Program-made: the position numbers and the translations under genes
Notes under the pieces: model-generated
Seen by the model: only the letters and a program-made list of their open reading frames with translations
Databases searched by the model: none
Told to the model about the DNA's origin: nothing
Shown here: positions 22,002-34,521 of the stretch, piece after piece
Numbering within the stretch: position 1 is the stretch's first letter
How the letters are laid out: each line of letters starts with the position of its first letter
NCBI GenBank assembly: GCA_958510825.1
Contig: OY294044.1
Span: 105,500,893 to 105,564,892 of the forward strand
Length of the DNA: 64,000 nt
Reading direction: 5' to 3'
Source: Brachypterus glaber
Taxonomy: Eukaryota > Arthropoda > Insecta > Coleoptera > Kateretidae

Positions 22002-24904
22002 GGTGGACAGAAATCAAAATCACCCGGTATAATACTGATCTGCTATAAAGCTGCAAGGAGTATAAGAACCATAATGTGACAATATGTTTTTTTCTTGACA
22101 TGACCAATTTATTTGGTGTCATTTCATGCAAAAATATATTTTAAATCTGACGGTAAAACGTAAAACACAAGAAACATTTATAAAACACTTGTATTTGTAA
22201 ATAATTTCTAGTAAATTAATATTTGTAGTAGCACTTTATAAAAAAATTTGAATGAATAATTTGAATTACACGATTAATTCAGGTCCGGATTAGGCTTTTA
22301 TTCACAACTGTAAACTCCGCGCATTATCTATCTAAGTTGATGGTCATTTGTTTCTTGTTATTTGGTTGGCAGAATATATTTAGTTCCTTATGTAAGGTTT
22401 TCATATTGTTTAAAATTTATTGTCAATCAAGACATTATTTTGACATTTATAAAAAAATCCAAATAATTTGCTTTAGCAAGAAGAAATAACAAGAAAAGTG
22501 CATAAAAAGAAAACTAAAGCATCAATCTATAAACATTTTGTTTAAATGAAGTAATATAATGCAGTGATCAAGGGCGTAGATGTTTTTCTTCTATGGGGGG
22601 GGGGGGGGTAATACCCAGGGCCGACCTTTCGGCGCCCTGAAGCAAGCCTTAAATTTGGCACCCCTAGAAAAAGAAAAAACACCCTAAAAAAAAAAGCTTT
22701 GTCCCTGGCGGTTTCTTCCAAACTTGGCGCCCAACCCTATGGGGGGGGGTAATTACCCCCATTACCCCCCCCATCTATGCCCTTGGCAGTGATCTATAAA
22801 TTTTTGAAGTAAACACTATAACAGAGAATTTTTTGGTTAATATAATACTGGTCCGTAATTTTATTCAGGTAATGTTAAATTTAAGTTTATAATAGCACTT
22901 TATGAATAAAAACTTACTTTTATTATAATTTTGAACAAAGTTTTACTTTTTAAACAGATTTTGTTATTATTTGTAAGACGTAAAATGACAGTCAATTTAA
23001 CCTAAATGTTAAAAATTATCAAAAGCACAATGGGCTACAAAAATATTACTAAAAGTCATTTTTAAACCACTAATCATAGCTTCCTTGGTCCAATTTGTTA
23101 CTCAGATAGATAATGCGCCCAGTTTATATGTAATACATACATAACAAGTATTAATAAAGGTCGGGAAGTACGTGATTACAGGTCTAGACCTGTAAACTAA
23201 ATATTACTGGTCTGCATCATAAATCAGTAATTTCTGCTAGATGGCTGTATTGCATTTGTCATGATAAACAGTAGTCGGCGAATTTCCAGTACTCGCATAG
23301 GCGCCGCGTCGACTCTAGCGTTGAGGCGAGGTTTTAAATATTTACATTTTTATTTCTTTTTATCTTGATTTTTTTTAATGATTCCATTTAAACGAGTAAG
23401 GTGGGAAAAAAGTTATTGACAAATAAAAATTAAAAACTTTCGTATTCTTAAAAGATAAAAATCGAATGTCGTTTTTTTCTTTGAAAAACACCGATATATA
23501 TACGTATGTATAGTTAATATGTATAGTTAATATTGTTGTGGGTAACAAATTAGTCGTCAAATGTTTCGATTTATAAAAATTTCCCTCATAATTCGGAAAA
23601 ATTATTCCGTAAGCCTATGTCTCTGTGTTTATTTTCAACATTGATGAGTCATAACTGAGTTTACGCCGAATACTGATATAAACACGAATATAATCTAATA
23701 CGTTTTGTTTAAAAGACCCTAACTGTACAGTTTTAATCATTTTTTTTTACTTTTGAGACCAAGAAGAATAATAAATGTTATAAACGGCCTTGTGAGCTAT
23801 CAACAAATGTTTTTTTGTGGTTGCTTTTTTGGGTGTTATAAACGGTGCCTTGTGAGCTATCAACAAATGTTTTTTGGGTTACGCGTATGTGAAACTTTAT
23901 GGTCTGTTTCATCAAGCAAGATAGTAAATTAAAAATGGCACAGTGAATATTTTCAAAAAAGATTCGAATATTGGATGTGCAAATATACTGTCTACTTTAT
24001 TTTATAAAACATAAACTATATTCTATACACAAACATATACTATTCAAAGGTCCTCACCAAAGTTAACCGCCCCTAATAAAAAAAATGTCCTCACGGTACC
24101 CCCCTGCTGATAATTTGATCGACAGACGTCTAGACTATGCTTTTATATTTCTAAAAAAAGTTGATTTAGGAAAAAAAAATGAATTTAAAATAGGTAGGTA
24201 TGTGGGATTGAACCCCACAACATCCCCCCCCCCCCCCAATTTACGCACACGTGTTTTGGTTCAGAGAGTTTTTGCGAAAAAGTGTCCGAAGTCACCCACA
24301 CGGTCCGAAGTCACCCCAGTTGACGGTGCTTTCTTTATGGGAGAGTAAAAATAAAAAAAATATGAACCAGGGGAAAGTTTTCGTTTTTTTGGCAGTAGTA
24401 TTTTTCATCATTTTTTTTTTCACAAAAAAATATTTCTTTTTTTTAAATTTTTGTTTGGACTTTTTGCAATTTTAAGGCTTAAATATATCCAGTTCGACCC
24501 TGTGTATATATCCATTAAAGCATATGTTACAAGATCTTCTCGATTAAAGTTAATTTATAAATGACACTTGGAAATGTTTTTTAAAAAAACATGTCAGTTC
24601 ATAAGAAGATATGTCTTCAAATTATTATTATAATTATCGTTATTAATCATCTCTGCATGTGTTATAAAATAAATATTGATGTACATTTATTAGAAAAAAG
24701 TCCAGTCTATTGGTGTACAATTTATTTGGTTTATTTGCATTCTCGTTTGCTTTAAACTGGAATTTTTGCAAAGGCATTCATTGGAAACAACAATAAAAAA
24801 AGCGAAAAAAGGTCTTGGTCGGTTTTGGTCTGACCAAGACTTACCAAGACTTTTTATTGTCATTTTATTGTTTCTTTAGTTATTAGTATAGTATATTCTA
24901 TAAC
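22002..24904. other. AT-rich repeat debris, no gene supported
   Basis: It includes an inverted segment at about 22566-22790 (AAGGGCGTAGATG ... CATCTATGCCCTT, with polyG/polyC inside). It also has a pair ATTATCTATCT near 22324 and AGATAGATAATGCGCC near 23105 that may bound a 0.8-kb element. A tandem duplication lies at 23775-23878 (GCCTTGTGAGCTATCAACAA). A truncated copy (about 23895-24050) of the element complete at 62013-62749 is also present. Open frames near 24.1-24.5 kb are low-complexity. Confidence 0.4.
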
Positions 24905-24906
24905 TA

Positions 24907-26668
24907 CACTTCTGCTCAAAAATATCGGCCCACCTAAAAAAATACACATTTTCAAATGCTAATAACTCCAAAACTATTCAATAGATTTATTTGACCTTTT
25001 TTTTATTTTAAAGCTTGAACTTTTAGCTCTTAATTACTGAAATAAAAATTATCAAAAATCTTTTTTTAAACCGGCAGCAATGAAAATTACACAGCTATGT
25101 TTTTTTACTGCTTCTTTCGATATGCGCACGGTTTGCCACTGCATATTTTTTTACAATTTAATTAATTGATTTTATAGGCCAATTAAATGGGAGTAATTTC
25201 TTTTTTAACTTTTTAATTTTCCTTTTCTCGTTTAGGAGATATACGGTTTTTTCTGAAAATAAACATTTTTGCAAATAACAAAAAAACTACACAGTGGATT
25301 TAATTGATTTATTTTTTAATTTGAAGCTTAAGTCCTTAACTTTTATTTATTTAATTTAAGTTTCTGGTGCAAACATGTTTAAACTGGGTTTACATTGCTT
25401 AAATAGTCATGTTTTTTTTACCCAATCTTTTTTGATGCAATTTAACCACAAACTCAAATGTTTCCATAAGTTTTAAAACTTATTCTAAAAGCCACACTTA
25501 TTGTGACTGATTCCTTCTTTTATTTTTTATCATAAGTCTTCTCATTTAGGAGAAATTAAAGTTTTTCGGAAAAAGTGACTTTTTAATCAGTGGGCTAGTG
25601 CCACCCCTGTAAAACTGTATATGACGGAAAAGCGTCGATAGAAAATAAAGATCTATTGCACTTCTATAACTTTAGCTTAAATAAATACATTTAATTGACA
25701 CGTTTTCTGCGTTAGCAACTTTTTGGTTCCCAGCTCAGACTGCGTTTTGAGGCATATATGTCGATATATATATATGCTCTCGTAATATTTAACTGTTGAG
25801 CAACATAACGCTGACTGTGCCCTTCTTGTAGCAGAGCTACAGCTTGGGCAGCTACTTCCGGACTTGTTTCCATTTAAATAATACAATTAAATAAAATTTT
25901 AACGAGTTAAAAAAGTATTGTCACATAAGTGACAAGTCTTGTCAATCATAAAAAAGTTAGTTACAGGGGTGGCACTAGCCCACCACTTAAAAAGTCCTTA
26001 TTTACCAAAAAAACATAATTTCTCCTAAATGAGAAGACTTATGATAAAAAATAAAAGACGGAATCAGTCACAATAAGTGTGGCTATTAGAATAAGTTTTA
26101 AAACTTATGGAAAGATTTGAGTTTGTGTTTAAATTGCAACAAAAAAGATCGAGTAAAAAAAACATGACTATTTAAGCAATGTAAACTCAGTTTAAACATG
26201 TTTCCAACAGAAACCTAAATTAAATAAATAAAAGTTTACGATTTAAGCTTCAAATTAAAAAAAAAATCAATTAAATCCATTGCGTAGTTTTTTTGTTACT
26301 TGCAAAAATGTAAATTTTTAGAAAAAACCTTATATCTCCTAAACGAGAAAAGGAAAATTAAAAAATTTAAAAAGAGATTACTTCCATTTAATTAGGCTAT
26401 AAAATCAATTAATTAAATTGTAAAAAAATATGCAGTGGCGAACCATGCGCATATCGAAAGGTGCAGTAAAAAAACATAGCTGTGCACTTTTCATTGCTGC
26501 CGGTATAAAAAAAGATGTTTGATAATTTTTATTCCAGTAAGTAAGAGCTAAAAGTTCAAGCTTCAAAATAAAAAAAAAGATCGAATAAATCCATTAAATA
26601 GTTTTGGAGATATTTGCATTCAAAAATGTGTATTTTTTTAGGTGGGCCGATATTTTTGAGCAGAAGTG
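24907..26668. mobile_element. Mariner-derived 1.76-kb palindromic element
   Basis: The ends are CACTTCTGCTCAAAAATATC then GGCCCACC and the inverse, flanked by TA (24905-24906, 26669-26670). The arms of about 700 bp are near-complementary (24907-25610 against 25960-26668; inner limit GGGCTAGTGCCACCCCTGTA). The central 350 bp are unique and contain a transposase fragment on the minus strand (25712-25873). It looks like a deletion derivative of a mariner in which the terminal arms expanded into an inverted duplication. Confidence 0.8.
25712..25873 (-). pseudogene. Transposase N-terminal helix-turn-helix fragment
   Basis: A 53-codon frame starts METSPEVAAQAVALLQEGHS and continues QRYVAQQLNITRA before a TA-rich run scrambles the reading, ending KSC-stop. 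The A-x-A-L-x-E-G-x-S-Q-R-x-V-A-x-x-L-x-I-x-R pattern is the first helix-turn-helix of Tc1/mariner transposases, which binds the inverted repeats. The rest of the protein, including the DDE/D catalytic core, is missing. A second frame downstream (ending near 25677) may carry shifted remnants. It sits between the arms of the element whose ends are mariner-like, which supports the call. Confidence 0.65.
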
Positions 26669-26670
26669 TA

Positions 26671-26770
26671 GTACGGAATAGACAATATTCCGCGCGAGCG
26701 GAAAGTTTTTCATACGAGCCGGTAGGCGAGTATGACGGTCCCGCGAGCGCGGAATGACTATTCCATACGT
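26671..26770. repeat. GC-rich hairpin next to the mariner element
   Basis: TACGGAATAGACAATATTCC then GCGCGAGCGG is mirrored by CCGCGAGCGCGGAATGACTA then TTCCATACG. Loop about 40 bp. A related short palindrome (GATACGGAATATTCATACCG) occurs near 27305. Confidence 0.5.
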
Positions 26771-27176
26771 GTTGTAGACTATACTTTTTCTTCGACTGCA
26801 AATATGAAACACTGTACGGCTTTAAACCGCGGACAAGGTTAAAAACAATGTTTTTTGTGACTCGACATTGTAAATACAACAAAACACATATTTTTAAATA
26901 AAGCAATTAATTAAATATAATAATTTTATGAAATAAGTGCTTAAAAAAGATTTTTATTTAATTTTAGCACATATTTACAAATTATACTGCAAAAATGGAA
27001 GGTTTTGTCAGATTTTTGTGACGGATATATAATAAATATTTAACAATAGATGGAGCAGTTTTAATTTTTTGAACTAAATTGATAAAAAACTGATCAAATG
27101 TTAAGAAAACCCAATAAACTTTATATAATTTTAACGCAAAACTTTAAATTTCAATAAATTATTCAGGGTTCATGGT

Positions 27177-27232
<56 letters not shown>

Positions 27233-28037
27233 TGCCAATTTTGCTACAGTTTTCTTTACTTTTATGAACAAGAGATGGCACTACATGTGCTCATTCTAAC
27301 ACTTGATACGGAATATTCATACCGTATCTAGAGCTAGAATGGATTCATTCTGTATTTGAAAAGTGTGTGTATTTGCTTACATACTAAAGCAGTAGTAGAA
27401 AAATAACTTATTAGTTTTTATTGGTTTTTACTTCAAAATAATAACAATTACTGGTGTCAAAAAAAGAATAATTCTCCCTATGGGACCAATTTAATTATAA
27501 AAAACCGAAAAAAATTTTAGAAAACTTTTTTTTAATGAAAAAATTTGTGGACGACCTCGAATGTTTAAATTTTAGAAAAAACATTGTAAAAAATATGGTA
27601 AATATTTAAATATGATTGCCCCCTCCCGTGGAGGTGAAGTTAGAACCTAAGGGGATGGATTTCGAAAAAAAGGATTCTAAAATTCAGTTTTAGCTACCTC
27701 AAAAACCTCAATGCACGAATTTTCACACCCCATCAGGGGTGTAGATTACACCGTATAGTTAGGATGTTTTTATTATATATTTATATACCAATTTTTACGA
27801 AAATAATGTAAATAAGTATTTAAAATTAATTACCCCCACCCTCAGGGGTGGAGTTAGATTTTTCAGATTTAGTTTCAGCTATCTTCAAAACCTTTCATAC
27901 CAATTTTTAAGAAAATATTGTAAACCTTTAAAAATAATTACCACACACGGGTGATATTTGATAATATTTTTATCAAAATTGGTTTATAGAGTTTTTTTTC
28001 CCAAAAAGTCCAAAACTGAATCTAATAATAAAATTTT
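26771..28037. other. AT-rich sequence, no gene supported
   Basis: Holds a long TA microsatellite (27179-27232) and repeated phrases such as ACCAATTTTTACGAAAATA and CCCTCAGGGGTGGAGTTAGA in 27600-28000. The phrases suggest a diverged tandem repeat of about 150-200 bp that resumes near 29.4 kb (CCCCTGTGGAAGTGGAATTA) beyond the next element. Confidence 0.4.
27179..27232. repeat. (TA)n microsatellite
   Basis: About 27 uninterrupted TA units. Confidence 0.9.
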
Positions 28038-29392
28038 GTCGACCCCGAGGGGTCCCGCAATAGGTTTTGGGTGCGTCGTCTCCTTCAAAATCGGAAGTCT
28101 TTTGCAATATTTCGAAAGATTTCCTAAGACTTCCTATAATTTTTAAAAACTTCCCGGACTTCTCAAAGGTTTCTTAAGACTTCTTACGACTTCCTGAGAT
28201 TTCCTAAGACTTCTTACGACTTCCTGAGATTTCCTGAGACTTCCTGAGACTTCCTGAGACTTCCTCCGACTTCCCAAAGATTTATAGTGACTTCCTAAAG
28301 ACTTCTAACAACTTTTTTCAATTCTACGCATGCGTGATTTTTAAATTTAGCACGCGAATTTTTTATTCAGGGATTTATTGTTAAAGTTAGTTTTCGGACC
28401 TAATTTAATAATAATAATTATAATTATTATAATTATTATCACGGATAATGATTTACAGTGCCCGGGCAATTGCGAGCTATTATTAATCATCTTTTGTCAT
28501 CTTTTTTAACTTTTATCATAGATTTATTCGTGTTGGTTCTTGTGGAGTGGGGTCAGCCGTCTTGCAGCTGCTTCTTATCAATGCACTGCAGTGCTGAATT
28601 TATGCCCGCTTTTGCCCAAGGTATGATGATCATTCTGTGACTAAGTGAAAACATGAAACAATCGGTTTATTTAGGTTTATAGGAGAAACTATAAGAAACT
28701 GCGTTACGAGGTAGGAAGAGGTTACCTCTGGCCAAATTTTGCGTAATTTATGGTAGAAACTTGGGCAGACATTTATTTTTTTGTGTAATAAAACTATATC
28801 TCCTATTTATTTAAAAGTTTAATTATTTATATTTATAGTTTAGTATAAAATATAAACCTCGGTATAAACAAAAACATAACTGTTATGTTATGTTATATAT
28901 CATAGCTTTTGTAATATCGTGGCAAATGCTATATACGTTACGCCACGATAATATACAAATAAGTATAAAAGTTCCGATAAAAAGTACAAAAAACACATTT
29001 ACAACTAAAATAAAAAGAAACTCCATTCTAATATTTAAATAAATTTATATTGAACCGAAAATTGCATGCTTTTTACGATTTCACCTTAATTTTTAAAAAT
29101 CGCGAAATAGACAAAATGAAGTGTGCTTACACGGCGCGTGTGGAGGGGGTAAATTACACCGTGTTTTCCAAGTATTTTTATTAAAATAACGACTAAAGAC
29201 TTCCTGAGACTTCCTGAGACTTCCTGCGACTTCTCAAAGACTTCCCGGACTTTCTGAGATTTCCTAGTGACTTCCTAGACTTCCTGAGACTTCTCAAAAA
29301 CTTCCCAGACTTCCTGAGACTTCCTAGAGACTTCCCAGACTTCCTGGCCAAGTGCGTCGTCTCCTTCATTATTGCGGGACCCCTCGGTCGAC
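28038..29392. mobile_element. Inverted-repeat element with CTTCCTGAGA arrays
   Basis: The outer ends are GTCGACCCCGAGGGGTCCCG and, inverted, GGGACCCCTCGGTCGAC. Inside each end lies GTGCGTCGTCTCCTTC in the same orientation on both sides, then an array of a 10-bp word (ACTTCCTGAG and variants) at 28115-28300 and 29195-29345. The centre is AT-rich with a palindrome near 28410 (ATAATAATTATAATTATTAT). Repeated-word frames here are not genes. The family was not identified. Confidence 0.6.
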
Positions 29393-29674
29393 CCCAAAAA
29401 AAAAACCAATAAACCAATTTTGACGAAAATATTGAAAAATATTTAACCCCTTACCCCTGTGGAAGTGGAATTAGAAAATTTCTATTAACAGATTTAATTT
29501 CAGCAACCTCAAAAAATATAGCAATTTTCAAATTTTTGTGAAAAAATATTGTATAGATCAGATTACAATTGGATTTATACGCACAATTTTCTATTGATTG
29601 ATTATTATCTAATCTGAATTTAATATTGAACTGCAATGTACATTCACAATCAAGTACTTAGTAATAAAGATCTA

Positions 29675-30502
29675 AAGGGTGTTCCGTGAGGAAAGGTAAA
29701 TATAAAGGATGTGTTCTACAGGTCAAAATAAGAAAAAAAACGTTCCCATAAACATATGTCCCAAAACCAATTGTAAGGAAGCTACGCCCCTTCAAAAGGG
29801 GTTCCAAAAATTTGATTATTAATTAATAACTTAGGAACTCTTTGTGTTATAGCAAAAAAGTTTTGATTTGATCTATTCCTAATAAGGCCTATCAGCCAAT
29901 GGTATTTGCATGCAGTTGCTTAAACCAGGGGCCTGCGAAATGAGGGGTCTTATCACTTTTTTACCCAAACTTTTTTCTTTTTATTTTTTTTGTGGGTTTA
30001 TTATTAGAATAGTATTGTTCAGGTAAAAACACATTAAAAAAGTCCTCTTGCTGCAATACTTTAGGATAACCGTTTTCGAGAAAAATACAACTGAAGGTAA
30101 AATTACAAGTTTCGGGAACCAAGAATTAAACACTAAAATGTTAAAAACCAAAATTTCAATAGTTTAAAGTTACTGTACACCAAAAACTAAAAAAAAAAGT
30201 AGTCATACACGAAATTCCAAAAATCAATGCTAAGGGAGTTACGGTCTCCAAAATTTTAAAGGGTCATGGTACCTTTAAAATCAATTTTTGGACCTACATG
30301 TATAAAACTTTTTTTCTTAGCTTTTGATGTAGAATCACCCTGCATTACTGAAATTCTGATTTTTAACATTTTGGTGTTTAATTTTTGGTTCTAGGAAGGT
30401 GTAATTTTGCCTTTAATTGTATTTTTCTCTAAAACTATTTTGCTTATTTTGACCTGTAGAAAATATCCTTTAAATATTTCCCTTTCCTCAAGGAACACCC
30501 TG
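29675..30502. mobile_element. Tc1/mariner-like palindrome, AGGGTGTTCC ends
   Basis: The left end AGGGTGTTCCGTGAGGAAAG then GTAAATATAAAGGATG is mirrored on the right by CCTTTCCTCAAGGAACACCC then TG. TA follows the right end and precedes the left (one terminal C changed to A). The inner arms also pair (TTAAACACTAAAATGTTAAA against TTTAACATTTTGGTGTTTAA). It is non-coding. Confidence 0.65.
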
Positions 30503-31263
30503 TATATTACGTACTTGAAATATAGTTTTCGAACTATAGAACTGCGAACTCGAGTTCAAATTTATCTTATTTAACTATTTTTTCAAAAAAATATATTTGA
30601 AAAAACTGACGTAAACCAAAGATTAAAAGAAAGTTACGTTACCTATGTATCTACGATTAGTCACTCTGTTTATTAAATGTGCCAAACCCTGCTTTTCGCA
30701 GGATATTTCCTATAAAATCCTATAAAATCCTGTAAACAATTCACAGGTAAAAAAAGTCCAAACCTTAAAATGTTTTTTTATGTCATTTTTACAGCTTACA
30801 GGTTCCCACCGTAAAATTTCAGATTTTTTTTATGATTTTATGACAATTTTAGGCATTTTATGACAAATTTTATGACAAATTTTATGACAAAATATTTGGA
30901 AAAAAAACGGAAATCTTCCATTTAAAATTTTTATTCTACAGCCAAGGCCGAACCGAGCCAGTCGAAGCCCCGGGGAAACTTAGAATTTGGGACATGCAGT
31001 GCACAAGTAATGACTTAAAACAGGATGGGGCATATATGTCCCACTGGGTCTCAAAAGGTTAAGCCGAAAATGCAAAAAAAATAAATTTTCGGTCGATTTT
31101 AATAACGGGTGTTTCCACCCGTAAAATGTATTTTTAACTATACCTATTAATCCGTTAACCTGAATCAGATCAAATCTTGAAATGTTGTTGATTAGTGTCA
31201 AGTTCAGTTAATATTATGCCGGTCTGTATCGCAGTCATTAGCAAAAAACTCGTATACCTAATA
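30503..31263. other. AT-rich sequence, no gene supported
   Basis: A short repeat of TTTTATGACAAA at 30835-30895 and a small palindrome ACGGGTGTTTCCACCCGT (31106), which recurs inverted near 33105, were noted. Nothing coding. Confidence 0.35.
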
Positions 31264-31406
31264 ATTACATCGGCACTTAGTGCTACTAAGAGTGCCGATG
31301 TATTGAAATCTTCGCCGAAAAGTCAAAATCTTTAACCACATTTTTTTCACATTTCTCGACGTTTTAGACCATTCTGAGTCGAAATCAGTAAAAAAAAATT
31401 GGGTCC

Positions 31407-31442
<36 letters not shown>

Positions 31443-31445
31443 GGG
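31264..31445 (-). repeat. Dispersed (CAGA)n module with terminal hairpin, copy 2
   Basis: Inverted copy of 14575-14805: hairpin (GGCACTTAGTGCTACTAAGA then GTGCC), the block ATTTCTCGACGTTTTAGACC, and (GTCT)n at 31405-31443. A related GTCT tract with CTGTCCGGG follows at about 47103-47165 without the hairpin. Confidence 0.55.
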
Positions 31446-33453
31446 TGTAAGCTAAAATTTGGTACACATGCTTAACTCGGCTAACAAAACAATTTTGTAT
31501 AAAAATTCCCCCCAAATCCCCCCACCCCTAAAATTAAAAAGTTCATTTTTTACCCACATGAAATAATTTAAAACTAAAATTAGGTTACATACTCATCCAG
31601 TGGTAATAAAATTTTAAAACCAATTTTACATCCCCCTTATCTCCCGATCACCCCCATACGCGTATAAGGCTAAGTTTACCCCCTCTCTGTTTCACTCACT
31701 TACAAAAAACGTTGAGCTGAAATTTGGTACACATACTTATCTCTGATGACAATACAATTTTATATAAGATTTATCCCCAACCTTCCAACCTCTAAAATTT
31801 AAATAAAAATCCCTTTTTTTACCCACATCTTGTTAGATGCGAGACCTTTTTTTTTCGTCATCAAAATTTCTGTTTTTTTACTATTAATTTATTCAATTTT
31901 TTTAGTTTTTTATTAATTTTTTGAAATGAGTTTTTTACTTTGACTTTTTTACTTTTCAAAATAAAATTTTGTTTATTGATAACTTTCTTAATTTTTTTAA
32001 ATTTTTGTTCAAATTTTAAGTAAACTTAGACGTGCTTTAGATGTATCTCTTGTAAATTTATTTTATTTGTTTAAGCTTTTTCATACATCTGTTTCTTAAA
32101 ACCCTATACGGGGTAATACGAAACAAAACGAAACAAAATTTGAAAAAAAAAATAAAAATACCACTAAACATATTAGTATTAATTGAATTGAAACTTAATA
32201 CTAAGTACATATCAATATATAACAGAGAGAAAAATTAAGTTTCTGCCATTATGCAAAGTTTTACTTTCTTAAAACCCTGAGTGTTTCTTATTGCCCCTTT
32301 TTCCCTATCTAATTATTATATTCAGAGGTAATAAATTAAAAAAAAAATTAAATTGATGCATCCTCAAACCGACAAACAGATGGACATAAGCAATATACGT
32401 TCAATATAGCCATCAAGGCAAAAAAATAAGTTTAGATATAAAAAAGGCCGAGAGATGACCTAAAACGGTTGCGGTGGTTGGATGCAAGTGGAGAGTTTCT
32501 GTGAGAGAAAAGGTTTGGAGAGGCCTTTATCCAGGAAATAGAGAGACGTATCTCCTCTCGATAGGCTGGAAGGAAGAATTTCTCCCTTAAGAAAAGAATT
32601 AGATAGACTATTTCACAAACAATATATAGGCCAATCAAAACGTTGCATTTTTAGTTTCTTGACCAATCAGATCAAAATGAATCTGATAATTTTTGCACAT
32701 ATGCAATTATCACTTGGTTACTATGGAAACAAGAAACTGACAGTTACTTACATCTTAATAAATGTTATATTTTTGCAAAATGTGTTTTTAATTTGTGAAG
32801 CTTACCTTTAGTTGATTTATTTTTATTTATAAGCAATATAAATGCTTATTTTATTACCAAAACATCCTAGGTATAAACCATAAATAATTTCAGATAATAT
32901 ATTTTATGCACTTTCCATCTACAAAGCTTTAAATTACTGATATTCATAAATTTTAATTTATTTAATTGAATCTTGGTATTAAAAACAGGCAACTAAAAAC
33001 TAATTTAAACACTTATTTACGGAAATCAAAACATAAAATGGCTGCGCTGGTACCAGTACAGCGCTGCCAAAGTTTATTAGAAACCGATAGGAAATTGTTT
33101 TTTTACGGGTGGAAACACCGGTTATTTTATTTCTTTTCAGTTGAAAACTAAACTTTTTAAACAAAACCAGCAACGATCTTTATTTAAATGCTAATATATG
33201 TGATAACAACTATTTTATTGGAATAGTCTCAAGTATAAAATATCCCTCGAGTAAAATTTAGACTTGGCAACATTCGCGAACAAGTGAAAATCGTGGATTT
33301 AAAAAGCGCGGCAAATTTGTGATTTAAATTTTTAACTATAGTTGTAAAGTAATATTGTTGTTTAGTTCTTAAATTTTTCATTTAAATATGAAACAACATG
33401 AAACATTGTAAAATTTTATACTTCCTTATTTTGTTTGTGAAATAGTCTTTCAA
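31446..33453. other. AT-rich sequence, no gene supported
   Basis: The first 400 bp contain two diverged copies of a phrase (AAATTTGGTACACATGCTTA and AAATTTGGTACACATACTTA, near 31456 and 31719), so the module above may extend here as a tandem repeat of about 260 bp. The rest shows no recognisable feature. Confidence 0.4.
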
Positions 33454-33646
33454 AATACCATTCGTGCATGTTGAACTATACATAATTTTTTTACTGTATA
33501 TAAAAAAATATTTTGCTTACGGAAATTGTATTCGTGCATTTTTCGTCAAAATTTTGTAATACGAAAAATGCACTCAAACAATTGCCAAGCAAAATATTAT
33601 TTTAATACAGTAAAAAGATTATCGATAATTCAACATGCACTTATGA
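33454..33646. repeat. 190-bp palindromic element
   Basis: CGTGCATGTTGAACTATACA is mirrored by ATAATTCAACATGCACTTAT, and a central pair TCGTGCATTTTTCG / CGAAAAATGCAC forms the tip. Non-coding. Confidence 0.5.
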
Positions 33647-33686
33647 TATTACTACTGAAAGTAAGGACGGTAAATCCATGCCATTT

Positions 33687-34517
33687 CACGGTGGGCTTTA
33701 AGCTCACGGAGATGAAAAAATCGAACACCCTATAACTGACAACGGGATATTGTTTCTAATGCTTTCAGAATTACATGTTCCTTGAGAACAAAATCGTAGG
33801 TGTAGCCGATTTTTATTCCATCAAAAATTAGTATATTACAAAAAAAAAATGACCCAAAAAAATTTCAAACTAAAAGGTTTGGAGGTCTCACCCCTTAAAT
33901 TTGTTTATTGAGGTAAGAGTTTCATCCCTATTTTTTTTTTTAATTTTTGGAAAAATCTAGAGGTCGCTCACAGCCAAAATATGTTTGCTTAGCTTTTTTT
34001 AAGGCCTTTTATGTGAGCACATATTGGGCTACACGCACAATGTTTGAAGACAATGAAAAACATTTTTTTGTGCCTGTAATTAGACCTAAAATCAAGCAAT
34101 GTAGTGAATTTTCAAACTTTAAAGGGCACAGCTCCGCCATTTTTTTTTGAGGTTAGCAATTTACTATCCCCTTATACCGTTTCGTGTTGAAAAGATTTAA
34201 ATAAAAAATCCTTGGGCCTTAAAAAAATAAAAAAAGCTAAGCAAACATATTTTTTGAAAAATGGCTGTGAGCGACCTCTAGATTTTTTCAAAAATTAAAA
34301 AAAAAATTAGGGATGAAACTCCTACCCCAATAAACAAATTTAAGGGGTGATACCTCCAAACTTTTTAATTTGAAATTTTTTTGGGTCATATATATACTAA
34401 TATACTAATTTTGATTTCTCAACGAACATGTAATTCTGAAAGCATTAGAAACAATATCCCGTTGTCAGTTATGGGGTGTTCGATTTTTTCATCTCCGTAA
34501 GCTTAAAGCCCACCGTG
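33687..34517. mobile_element. Chapaev-like palindromic element, 4-bp target
   Basis: Ends CACGGTGGGCTTTAAGCTCA and its inverse, flanked by ATTT on both sides (33683-33686, 34518-34521). CAC ends with 4-bp duplications are characteristic of Chapaev in the CMC group. The arms pair over almost 290 bp (GAAAAAATCGAACACCC, GATATTGTTTCTAATGCTTT, AGGTCGCTCACAGCC). No transposase frame. Confidence 0.65.
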
Positions 34518-34521
34518 ATTT

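Noticed and set aside
24085..24475. Overlapping + strand frames near 24.1-24.5 kb
   Set aside because: Low-complexity Pro/Phe/Lys content from C and T runs; no motif and no splice context.
29193..29417. Frame with repeated SLGSLRKSGKS-like residues
   Set aside because: It is the 10-bp CTTCCTGAGA array translated; no sign of protein selection.
31106..33125. ACGGGTGTTTCCACCCGT and its inverse as ends of a 2-kb element
   Set aside because: The motif is itself palindromic, so an inverted pair is not evidence for a shared element, and the flanks do not match.
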